A stretch of 64,000 nt of DNA from Rhododendron vialii (taxonomy: Eukaryota; Streptophyta; Magnoliopsida; Ericales; Ericaceae): contig NC_080557.1 of the NCBI RefSeq assembly GCF_030253575.1, forward strand, positions 47,458,501 through 47,522,500, read 5' to 3'. This document shows, piece by piece, positions 54,325-64,000 of the stretch (position 1 is its first letter; each line of letters opens with the position of its first letter). The notes beneath the pieces were generated by a model. That model searched no databases and was not told the DNA's origin. It saw only the letters and a program-made list of their open reading frames with translations. The position numbers and the translations under genes are program-made.

Positions 54325-56352
54325 TCAGCTAATAATTGGAGAATGGTTGCAGAAGTTGTTTACTGTCTAATAATGATAACCTTGATCATAAACAGTTATC
54401 CACCTGAAAGGGCACCAGAAGTGATCCCATGATATGTCTCGTGAATTTGGGCAGCTCACTGGTGTTCTCTGCAGCTTTACTGGACAAGTCCATAGTACTA
54501 TTGAATATTTGGATGCTTGCAACAAGGCACAATTCGAGAACGTTTGCATTCGAACAGTGGGCGCTCATCTTGTTTACCTAGGAATACTGGGACCGAGACA
54601 AAATGTTACCTCGGTCTGATAGGAAAAATAAAGTGATACTGGTATTGCTTGCTGCTTCAAATACCTCCTGGTGGTTTCTTGAGGTGATTTTCAATAACTC
54701 CGCCAGTATGCCAGACTTCTCGTCAAGGAAGAAATAGTGTTAGTCACCGTAGATGGGGGACTGGTGGAGCACTTCTCAAAGGGCAGGGGCAGTGTGAGTT
54801 CTGCGCTCGAGCTGGTAACCTTGTTATGCAAGATGGGAAGTCCTTTCTTGCCTCATTTGCTGCTGAGTATCGTGCTCGCTTGCTTCATTAACATTGTGTT
54901 TTCGCATTCATTTTCTCAATGTTTTGTTGTCTGCAGATAGTTTTTTAGTTATTCTGGGGATCAAAATGAGCCTGCAGCATCAAAATGGCCTCTCCAAACT
55001 TTACTGTTAGATACTAGTGTCGTGCTCATTTTATACTGTGCATGAAACTTATGTTGAAGATTGATTCCGTAGTAATGTTTTGAGTTTTTCTCTTACAGTT
55101 GCTTAGGTGGGGAGCGGGCAGGTAGGAGGGCGATGAACGTGTTCTTCTACTTCTTGTTTTTGAACAAGAAAGTGTCATTCTTCAAGCTGGCAAAAATGAA
55201 GAGAATATTCTTGAAATGCATTTGAAGTTTTGAACCGAAAAATATGGTTCCATGAGGTCTTACCACCGTGGAAAACATTCCAAACTTTAGGACTGCTGGA
55301 GGGTTTACCATATTGTTAATTTCAAAATTCCGGAATTAGTCGAGTGCACGTAAGCTGACTTGGACATTCGATTATCAAAACAAACAGAACATTGTAACAA
55401 CCTTCTAAACTGTAACTAACTAATTAGGGTTCCAGTTTCCAAAAATAGATTTTGGGGCTAAACAAGATCAACTCAAACCCACCGCTTCATATTTGGTTCA
55501 AGAAAGACCCTTCTGGAGGAGGTGTTCTTTTTTTGGAAGATCAATGAACTTCATTGATAGTAAAAAAATGGAGGAGGTTAGAATGGTGTAGATGTTCTGG
55601 AATATAGTGGAGGGAGAAACAACTATCCAAATTTTACAAATAGTCCTTGTAATTTATGACGAATTCTATTTTAGTTCCGTTGTTCCTGATGTTAATTTTA
55701 TTTTATTTTTCATTTGTGTTATATTTTTGTCCCTGTGATGATTGGATTATTGCTATTGTTCCTCCCAATTTGATCTTATCATCATTCAACCATTTTTTTG
55801 GCATTAAAGTATATTCTTCATCCATTTTTTTTTTTACAAACTCAGCAATTGTCTATTTCCTTCACTACGAGTGATGATTATGTTGGTCCACTTCAGGCTT
55901 CATTTCGCTCCTACTATTATCATTGGCTTCATAAGTGATTGAAATATAATTAGACACTAAACTACGCTAGAAATTTGTATATGGCAATCAATAGTGGCCG
56001 ATATATGCAATCAATAGTGACCGGTAATTTCTGAGTTTCTCACTAGGAGGTTAGGAGTTCGAGTCTTCCCACGTGCGTGTGTTCTTCTCTTTGTACTATT
56101 TGTTTATTTCTTACCTTAATGGGGCTTGTAGTTGAGTATGACTTATAATAATTGTGGTCCTTATACTGTGCTTGTTTATCTTTTTGGTTGTTGGGTTTGA
56201 TTATCCCGTGAACTCTCACACAATTAATATAGTGCTCCGCAGTTTGTACTTCATAACATGATGTAATGATCTCTTCTACTGATTGAAAAAAAAAACCTAA
56301 TCCTCATGAGTTTGAAGATTATGTGCTGCCAAAACCATCTCTACTTGTTACA
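54325..56352. other. Unit 2 block without gene
   Basis: 54352-55255 matches 44221-45136. After 55255 similarity to unit 1 is lost. A LINE-like 3' end motif (TTTTTGGAAGATCAATGAAC) is near 55528. No gene is supported. Confidence 0.5.
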
Positions 56353-56700
56353 TGCAGGAATCCCTACTGCAAACTCCACCACAAGAAACCCGTTATCATA
56401 AGCTCTAGTGATAGTGCCTAAGGGTATGCTTCAACCGCCTGTGGATCGTGCTTGGTTCCTCCCTCCTCCTCCTCCAGGCCCACACTATCCGCACTCCTAC
56501 AGGGAGGAGTATCCAGAGGATCATCGATACCGCTTGCAACGCATGGAGCTCCTACAGGGAGGAGTATCCAGAGGATCATCGATACCGCTTGCAACGCATG
56601 GAGCTGATTGTGTATGATAGGCCACGACTTCAATATGACACATAGTATCATCGAAGGCAACCGCCTCAATATGATACATGGGGTTATTAGAGGCCATCAA
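56353..56700 (+). pseudogene. Relic of an unidentified Pro/Tyr/Arg-rich coding sequence
   Basis: After a splice-like CATGCAG, a frame reads PPVDRAWFLPPPPPGPHYPHS, then YREEYPEDHRYRLQRMEL, then IVYDRPRLQYDT and a stop, with further in-frame YHRRQPPQYDTW. The composition looks like the low-complexity tail of a real protein. A 55-bp tandem duplication (56494-56548 and 56549-56603) shifts the frame, and stops follow. I do not recognise the parent gene. Confidence 0.45.
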
Positions 56701-57298
56701 GCCTCTACCGCCACATTATGTTATGACGGGGCCAGGCATGCGTATATCGGCTACTATTGATTGCCATATATAGATTTCTGAATTGTAACAAGTTCAGTTA
56801 CTTATTATGTGTAGATTCGAGTTTGAGGACACCCACTTGGTCCATTTATTTTTAAGTATTAGGTCTTTACAGAGGTTATCCCATAAATGAGTACTAACTT
56901 GATGTACTTTCCTTTGGGATACTCATAATACTAATAGGTGTCATACTTGACGAGATACGCATTCAATATACGAATCACTAGCTTCAACTTGATCTGCAGC
57001 ATGCTTCTACTCGCAAAAGGATACCTGGATTTGATTTCTTTGCTTAATTTCATCTTCATGTATTATGATGGAACGGGATCAAGCTAAGGCTTGGATCCAC
57101 ATTTCTTGACTACTCAGATGCAGGAGCTGAGTGCAGTGTGGGTGAGTAGTGGCTTGGATGCCTATAATAGGTTTGTCTCATCCTTTGCGGGCTTGTCCAT
57201 CTCGTTGCTTAGCGGCACCCCTTTTGGCTAAAAAGAGAAGAAGTATAGCAGTAGTAAAATGGCTAAAAAGATGGAGTGGGAAGAGAAGTTTGCTCTCT
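56701..57298. other. Intergenic DNA downstream of the tRNA gene
   Basis: No gene. On the tRNA strand, a T5 run at about 57265-57269 lies some 30 bases past the tRNA and could end pol III transcription. Confidence 0.5.
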
Positions 57299-57370
57299 TA
57301 TCAGAGCCAGGTTTCGATCCTGGGACCTGTGGGTTATGGGCCCACCACGCTTCCGCTGCGCCACTCTGAT
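57299..57370 (-). tRNA. Initiator tRNA-Met (CAT)
   Basis: The minus strand folds as a complete 72-nt tRNA without intron. It begins ATCAGAGTGGCGCAGCGGAA (acceptor and D arm) and has anticodon CAT at 57336-57338 inside GGGCCCATAACCC. The TPsiC arm is CCAGGATCGAAACCTGG, and the 3' acceptor strand is CTCTGATA. AU at the first and last acceptor positions, the GGGCCC anticodon stem and the ATCG T-loop are those of eukaryotic initiators, and the sequence agrees with the known plant cytosolic initiator. CAACAA just upstream is the usual plant pol III start context. Confidence 0.97.
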
Positions 57371-58381
57371 TTGTTGAACTCCTAGAGCTTTAAAATTAAT
57401 TTAAGCAACTATTGTGGAGTCATTTTATATTGATTTTACCAGGAGCCTTGGGTAGGAGTCTTTTTACTTTTCTTTCTTTGATATCCAAGTGTCTTTACAT
57501 TTGCTGAAGCTTGTGCTCGTAGTCTTGCATCGTGTTTTCTCTCTTCTCAAACTTCTCGTACTTTTTTTGTATGCACTCAATTCCTTGGCCGTGGAGAACT
57601 TGGCCAGAAGTGGCTTGCCTCATTGAATTTTTCAATTTCCAGCAACCTCTTCACTAAATGCTACCAATTCCCATGCCATGTTCTGATCCACATTATTTTT
57701 TGGTTGCTTCATCTGGTTGGACGCTGTCTGCGTTGTCGGACGTTTTTCTTGATGATTTTTACAAATACTCCAAATTTTAGAAGAAAAAAAAAACTATCGA
57801 AATTTTAGAAATAATTGACAGAAGATTCATATTGTGATTTTGACTTATAAATTCTTGATCCGATTTCTTTCTTCTATTTATAGGCCACCCACCTATTCAA
57901 TTGATGGTTCAGATCAATTGGATCCAATGGCTATTAACTAGCTTCCTGAATAATCCTAATAAATTATAAAATACTCCACTATCTAGGGAAAATTGTAGAA
58001 GTGGTTCCTGTAACTTTCAATAAATTCTTATTTTGTCCATGTAGTATCAATTGTACGAAGTTTAAGCTTCTATTTTTCTTCATGAGCTATTTTCGCTCCT
58101 GTGATGATATCGATTAGTATCAACGTTAAAATGAAGGGGCAATCAAGAAAATTAACCATACAGGAACGAATAAAGAACTAGTGGTGAATTACAGGGACTG
58201 TTTCTCAAGCTTTTTTCCTTGGGTTTTTTGCTAAAAAAGAGCCCTACAAATTTGTGTACAAGGCACGAAATCTAATCTACTCTATCCTAAGGAATTGGAG
58301 ACGGGATGGGTGAGGTTTGAATTATCCCCACGTGCGTGGGAGTACAAGATGGTCACAACTTGCATCTAATACTCCCTTTGT
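57371..58381. other. Unit 2 intergenic block with coding relic
   Basis: About 57430-57610 is the counterpart of 47260-47450 and on the minus strand retains a broken coiled-coil-like reading. From about 57850 it is collinear with 48290-48900. No intact gene. Confidence 0.5.
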
Positions 58382-58648
58382 CCATTTTTTAGAGTCCAGT
58401 ATTTTATTTTGGGATGTCTTTTAATAAGTGTCCATTTTGTAAAGTTAGTAGATAAAAGTTGTTACATTTTTTATTTTGCCTCGAAAGGTAGATTCTATTT
58501 TGAAAAATTAGTAAGTAAATGTGTAATGATAATATTTTCATAGAGGATAAGTAAGGAAAATTTAACTTTTAGAGTGTAATGATGACGTCTTTATAAAAAA
58601 TTGAAGTTGAATTTACGAAGTGAGACTCTTGAAAAGGGACGGAGAGAG
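58382..58648. mobile_element. Stowaway-like MITE, unit 2 copy
   Basis: Ends CTCCCTTTGTCC and GGGACGGAGAGAG with flanking TA (58380-58381, 58649-58650). Counterpart of 48908-49178. Confidence 0.82.
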
Positions 58649-59791
58649 TAGTACTTATAGGTAAGCAAAATTAAACTCATTCAAAATAAAGCAATCAAAT
58701 CTGATTTCCATTGTTTATATGGGAGAAAAATCAATTTCTTTTCGATTATTTGTAATTGTAGGGGCTCTTTTTTTAAGTAGCAGATGTATTGGTGTTTGCA
58801 TATGTTTCTCTAACATGTTTTTAGTTAGTACTGTATTACGAAAGTTGCAATGGAAACCAAAAAGAGACTCCTACACCTTTTGGGAATCATCTAATTGGAT
58901 CAAGATTTCAAGATAATGAAAAGTTAAAATGATTAGATTGAGCGCATATATGTATCGGATTGAGTTGATTTTTCATGAGGGCCCTTTGAAAAAATATTTT
59001 ATATTTATGAATAGCTCGGATTGTTTGTGTGAAATCAACTCCACTAACAATTTGGGGAGTGCAAATATCAATGCCCTTTATTGAAATATACCCATTTTTT
59101 TCCTGCGACTTTCTAAAAATGACAAATATTATTGGAGATCTCAAAATAGTATAGTGAATAACCCATACCAGGCAGAGGAAGATACAATTTGGGTCCCCTC
59201 CATTTTTTGAATTGGACCAAGTTGTTCGTCTCAATATGGTTTTTTTTGCCCACTTGAATAGTCGTAATCGAGATATTTAAAGTATTCATTACTCCTGTAA
59301 GAGTTCAAAATACCTATTACTAACAAAAGCGAAAAAATTACATAATACAATATATGCCACACTTGTGAATTTGAAAACAACTGGAGTTGTAGACGGATTG
59401 GGGGACGGTACTGTGCAGTGGTCTGCATAACACTGTGTTGCGTACCTTCGATCCATCAGATCGTGCGACGAATGACACAATGAGAGAATGTAACGATCAA
59501 ATAATACTACTACTAGAAGAAGTGAAGAACCTTTGGGAGCATTTTTGAAATTCAAACAGTTCTCAGCTTTTGGAGGGATGGATGCAATTTTGGCCTTTGG
59601 AACGGCGTGGGGCCCACGCAGTGATCAGTGATTCTATGCTTCTCTCTCTGTCTGCCACTCTTTCTTTCCTTCTGATTTTTAAGACGACAAGACAAAGAAA
59701 CATTTCATGATAGGACCCAGATAAAGCCCTTCCCTTTTCTGGTATTGTACTGCTAATAAGAGGAAGAAATTGTGCCGTTGGAACTTGGCAC
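58649..59791. other. Unit 2 flank with empty sites
   Basis: Collinear with 49180-51166 of unit 1 but lacking the LINE (site at about 58761) and the Stowaway element (site at about 59130). No gene. Confidence 0.65.
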
Positions 59792-59949
59792 AAGACGACT
59801 CCTCGGCTTAGCTCAAGCGGTCGTGTAGCCAGCCCCCTTTGGAGGTGAGAGGCCGTTGGTTCGAGTCTTATGGAAAAGAGGTCAACCACTTGTTCTACAG
59901 GGGTAAGGGTGTCTCATCATCAACCGTGTAAACAAAATTGGATAATTAA
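59792..59949 (+). mobile_element. tRNA-derived SINE, unit 2 copy
   Basis: Better-preserved copy of 51167-51320, with box A TTAGCTCAAGCGGTCG and box B GGTTCGAGTCTT. Flanking AACTTGGCAC (59782-59791) and AACTTGCCAC (59950-59959) support retroposition before the segmental duplication. Confidence 0.7.
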
Positions 59950-59959
59950 AACTTGCCAC

Positions 59960-61688
59960 ATTATCTTTTTGTTATTCATTTAAAGGGTTGTTAAGATTAA
60001 TAATGTGAAATCCTACAATGGTCCATAATCAAAACCTATTTTTAGTAGAGAGATAGAGAGAGTTAGAAATAAATGTAAGTGAGTAGATCCATTCATAGTG
60101 ATGGGATGAGAGAGAGAAAAAAAAAGAGAGAGGTAGTCTCTAGAAAATTTTGTTATCTAAGGAGAAAATGCTTGCTTGTTCTCGTTATCCAAATGTCAAA
60201 ATTTGATTATTGGTTAAGGGGTTGCTTGCTAAGTTTAGGCACTTTATGTTTGTCAAAAAAACTAAATAATCCACAAGTAGATTATTTAGCCACTATGTTT
60301 GTCAAAAATTCTACTAACTGATTTCTAGAATCCAAAGATTATAAGAACTTGAAAAATGAAAGAAATTCTCATAATTCTAAAGCTGTGTTTGGATAATTTT
60401 TGGGATTTTGCAACACAAATTCTCAAAAAAATGATGGAATTCTCATAATCTCGTAACTACAACAAACAGATTTCTCAACATCTAAGTAAAGTTCGACATC
60501 TAAAATCTGCAGTAGAATCTGAATCTAAAATCTAAAATCTATGTCCACATCTTTGTAAACATGTACACCCAAACACAAAGATGCCGCGCTAAGCAAATTT
60601 GACGTTGCCACTTTCGAGCTTCTCAATTCTCCTTTACCCTAATGGTAATACCAATTCTCAAAAAGATGTTGAAGTGAACACCAAAGATCACTCTTCTCAA
60701 CAATGGCCAATGGGAATTAAGTTCCAAAGACAGAGGACAAAACACTTCAGAAACAAAGAAACACAGTGAGAAGGCCCCAAGAAACAAATCTAGAAACCAT
60801 CCATTTTTGTTTTTGAAGGTGTAGAAAACCTTTCCATCTGCACACGCCAATTGGGGCCAATTACTGCATGAAAAGCACCCAACATAATTGGAAATCTAAA
60901 CCTTTGTTCTCACTTGACGGGCCAGCCCATTACTTTTATGGGGCCTAGTCTCAATCCCTCTTTGACCCATGGTACACTCCTGGAAGGTTTCTAAATGCAC
61001 GCGCTTTCGTTCTCGGTACACTTGAAAATTTGACATCCCTTATATTATTCGAAAAATATTACACCATCACCGAAATTCTCTCTACAGACATGACCTTTAA
61101 AATTCGCCAAAAAATAATAGAAAATTTTAAGCTCACCTAACGACCATCGCCATATGCGCATAGACATCACCATCCAACCCTTTCTTACACTTTTTCTCCG
61201 AGTGATTGTGCATCACACATTGACCCTATGTTATACGACACAATAGCACCACTTACGAATAAACTTACATGCTAGTTTATTCATTAACTTTCACGATTGC
61301 ACAATGTACGATTTACAAGCTAGACATTCGATGAATCGTGATTGAATGGGTAATAGTACTAAATGTGTGATAATGTGGCGCATTGTAGTCTTTCGCCCGC
61401 ATGATCGGTTGCGTATGGTATGGAGTTTCTTAATTGAAAATAGAAGCGGAGGTAAAAATTGTAGTTATGGAAGGGATGTACCAAAAAGGTTTGTGCACAG
61501 AGCAAAAAAAATGGTTGGATATAGCAACCCCTCTCAAAATTTGAAATGTGAAGGCCGTTTAAAAAGTTGCAGGACATCGTAAGTTTAAACCAAACCCAAC
61601 TATCTTCATTCATGAATGAAGACAACACATAAAACAAAGAAACAAACTCCCAGATTCAAACCCGCTACTCATTTCCTTCTCACCAGTT

Positions 61689-61690
<2 letters not shown>
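59960..61690. other. Unit 2 end and RopGAP upstream region
   Basis: Collinear with unit 1 until about 61008, then unique sequence. No gene is supported. The last ~400 bases likely include the RopGAP promoter. Confidence 0.5.

Positions 61691-61731
<41 letters not shown>
61691..61731. repeat. (GA)n microsatellite in the RopGAP leader
   Basis: A GA run of about 40 bases ends directly at the start ATG (GAGATGACAGGG). It is part of the presumed 5' UTR and touches the initiation site. Confidence 0.92.
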
Positions 61732-61736
<5 letters not shown>

Positions 61737-64000
61737 AGGGATGGTAATGGTGACAAAGGGTGTTGGTTGTGGTGGGAGGAGGACAATAAAACAAGAAGAA
61801 GAAGAGCAGCAGAACAATCTCTCAATTGTTGCATTCTTCTTGGCTGCTCTGCGAAAGTCCATGGTCGCTTGCAGAGTAGAACGTCCAGACGAATCCATCT
61901 CAGCCGTTCATCACATGGATATCGGTTGGCCGACGAATGTTCAACACATAGCTCATGTCACATTTGATCGATTCAATGGGTTCCTTGGTCTCCCTGTTGA
62001 GTTCGAAGTCGAGATTCCTTGTAGAGTTCCCAGTGCCAGGTAATTTTGGAATTTCCAGTTTTCTTTTTGCCGCTTGGATTTTCTTGAAATTCAAAATCTT
62101 GAACTGGGTTTCTCTTAAATTTCAAGATCTTGATATGAGTTTCCCTCACAGTTGGACAAGAAATTAATGCTGCACACTTGTAACTTGGATTTCCTGGAGA
62201 GAGAAATTTATTAATTAGTCCCCTTCCATTTTTACTAATTACGGTTTAACAAACATTACTGTTTCTGTCTACCAATATGGAAGTTTATTTGGGAAAAAAT
62301 TTATTTCAGAAAATTTGGGTATGCAATTGACCGGCTGGAAATAGAAGTTGAAGTGATTGGAAACCTTACCCGTGTTTGTTTGATGGATCCATTGAGAAAT
62401 CGGTCAAACTAGTGAACAAACAAAGCGCGAACAACAATCAAGCAAGACACATAGATTTTACGTGGTTCCCCAACTATGTAGTTGAGTACATCGGCTGTGT
62501 GTAGCATGTTTTACATCACCAATTGCCGAAATACCCCTGTCTAGGTTCTCCAAATAGCGAAACAGAAATTTAAGTTATATAAGCGAATCGTGCTTCACAA
62601 AATCCATCAGCCCCAACAAGAACAGAAATTTACGGGGAAGCATTAACAAATCACAGCATAGACATCCCAATAGTTTGATTTTCAGAGGATGAGCAAACGG
62701 ATGTGCTTTCGGTTTCCTTGAACCGTGTGTAAAATGCTAACTTTGTGATTTGAATTTTACAGCGTCAGCGTTTTCGGTGTGTCAGCAGAATCCATGCAGT
62801 GTTCATATGATTCGAGAGGCAATAGTGTTCCCACAATCCTCTTACTAATGCAGGAGAGGTTAAACTCTCAAGGAGGCTTAAAGGTAAATACTATTGTGCA
62901 GAAAATGTGTTTGCTCAGTTGAAGTAAGAAACCAAAATGCTACCTAGTTGGGAAAACTGTACAAACATGTATCGTTAACATTGATCTTGGTAGACTAAAT
63001 TTTTGGCCCTATTCAGAATGAATACTACAATGTTTCCAACGCAGTATTCTAGACACAATTTTTTATAAAAAATTTGTTGATGTATTTTTTCTTACATTTG
63101 TTTTGATATTGTAAGGGGTTTTCTAACTTTAACTTTGTTTCTCTGAATGGATTTTGCAGGCAGAAGGGATTTTCCGAATAAACCCGGAGAACAGTAAAGA
63201 GGAGGAAGTGAGAAAGCAGTTGAACAGAGGCATTGTGCCTAGTAACATTGATGTTCACTGTTTGGCAGGGCTAATAAAAGCCTGGTTCCGGGAGCTTCCT
63301 TCAGGTGTATTAGATGGGCTTTCACCGGAACAAGTTTTGGAATGCAACACCGAGGAGGAATCGGTTGAGCTAGTGAAGCAACTCCGACCAACTGAATCAG
63401 CATTGCTCAACTGGGCTATTGATCTTATGGCTGATGTTGTTGAGCAAGAGGAGTATAACAAAATGAATGCTAGGAATATTGCCATGGTTTTTGCTCCCAA
63501 CATGACTCAGGTAAATGAAAAGGGCCAGAAAAATCCTCAAGCATTAGTCAAGAAGTTAGGCCTGTCTGGTACCATTTGTTATTTCATTTTTCTGTTTTCA
63601 TTTCTTGCTTAACCAACCGTTCCTTAAGATTGTTTTGCAAAATTTTCTGAAAACAACCGACTATTCAGAAATAAAAATAACCTCTTTCAATTTTGGAAGA
63701 CCATTTGTGTAGCATCAGATTTATACTCCTACGTAAAACCATGAAATAGTAGAATGTGATTTTGTGAAACCCATGTTTAAGGTTCAGCGAGTATTCTCCG
63801 GATTTTCATTGTTTTGCTTTCCAAAAATATGAGGGTTACTGTTGAAGAAAACGAAAACGATTCTGATAGAACAAATGCTTAACTCAAATTGGTAATTGTG
63901 TTTCTCTAATGGGCCTTTCTTTCCTTGATTAGATGTCTGATCCATTGACGGCTCTGATGCATGCTGTCCAAGTGATGAACTTGCTCAAGACATTGATAAT
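61732..64000 (+). CDS. CRIB-domain Rop GTPase-activating protein (5' part; cut by window end)
   Basis: Coding exons 61732-62039, 62763-62883, 63160-63510 and 63933 onward (runs off the right edge), giving 282 complete codons in the window. The CRIB motif ISAVHHMDIGWPTNVQHIAH, then VTFDRFNGFLGLPVEFE (about 56-92) binds ROP small GTPases. The RhoGAP domain follows. EGIFRINPEN (145-154) holds the catalytic arginine finger (Arg149), and NARNIAMVFAPNMTQ is the conserved block late in the domain. CRIB plus RhoGAP is a plant-specific pairing. The protein speeds GTP hydrolysis by ROPs at the plasma membrane. Arabidopsis ROPGAP1-5 share this order, and I cannot say which one this matches. Intron 1 contains a copia-like scrap near 62440-62490. 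Confidence 0.94.

Larger units (their letters stand above)
52348..61008. repeat. Second tandem segmental duplication, unit 2
   Basis: Direct copy of 39969-52347, ending at GCACGCGCTTTC (about 61008) before unique sequence. It is shorter than unit 1 because it lacks 41198-44220 and several of the transposons there. Private gains include the hAT element 53545-54316 and DNA around the initiator tRNA. Confidence 0.88.

Noticed and set aside
62440-62640. LTR/copia fragment in RopGAP intron 1
   Set aside because: Phrases such as ATTTTACGTGGTTCCCC look retroelement-like, but no ends or target duplication could be defined.
1-64000. CRISPR arrays, operons, bacterial features or horizontally acquired cluster
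   Set aside because: Repeats present are tandem duplications, microsatellites and transposons. All genes are ordinary plant nuclear genes with introns or known intronless families.

Overview
This is a eudicot plant nuclear window: AT-rich intergenic DNA, GT-AG introns, plant-only gene families (SPARK-domain receptor kinase, RLCK-VI kinase, AHP phosphotransfer protein, PPR protein, CRIB-RopGAP) and a dense load of MITEs, SINEs and other small transposons. The species cannot be fixed from the sequence alone.

Layout. (1) 828-2867 (minus) is an intronless SPARK receptor-like kinase of the At1g11050 type. (2) 2577-14529 is a direct tandem duplication of the 5' end and upstream region of that kinase. 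Unit 2 (from 10039) carries only a frameshifted N-terminal stub. Unit 1 was later split by a 3,333-bp TG...CA insertion with a 5-bp target duplication (5851-9183), best read as a solo LTR, and the duplicate preserves the empty site. (3) 16.3-20.1 kb holds an RLCK-VI_A kinase (RBK1/2 type), seven coding exons, one with a GC donor. (4) 25.75-31.73 kb holds ATG18G (WD40 plus BCAS3), nine coding exons. (5) 33.3-36.8 kb holds an AHP1-like phosphotransfer protein, six exons. (6) 38.8-41.1 kb holds a two-exon PPR gene. (7) 39969-61008 is a second direct tandem duplication whose second unit carries exon 2 of the PPR gene without exon 1. Each unit has since gained its own transposons. (8) A nuclear initiator tRNA-Met gene lies at 57299-57370 (minus). 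(9) From 61.7 kb to the right edge is the start of a CRIB-RopGAP gene, cut off by the window.

The genes do not form an operon or a visible cluster. Several belong to signalling (two kinases, an AHP phosphorelay protein, a RopGAP). RBK-type RLCKs and RopGAPs both interact with ROP GTPases in Arabidopsis, but their presence 42 kb apart is not evidence of a functional link.

Most of what is unusual is structural. There are two independent tandem duplications that each start inside a gene and make a truncated copy. Several insertions can be dated relative to the duplications because the paralogous unit shows the empty site. There is a possible hAT excision footprint, and a group of long foldback elements with 9-11-bp target duplications. 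I found no new multi-gene system.
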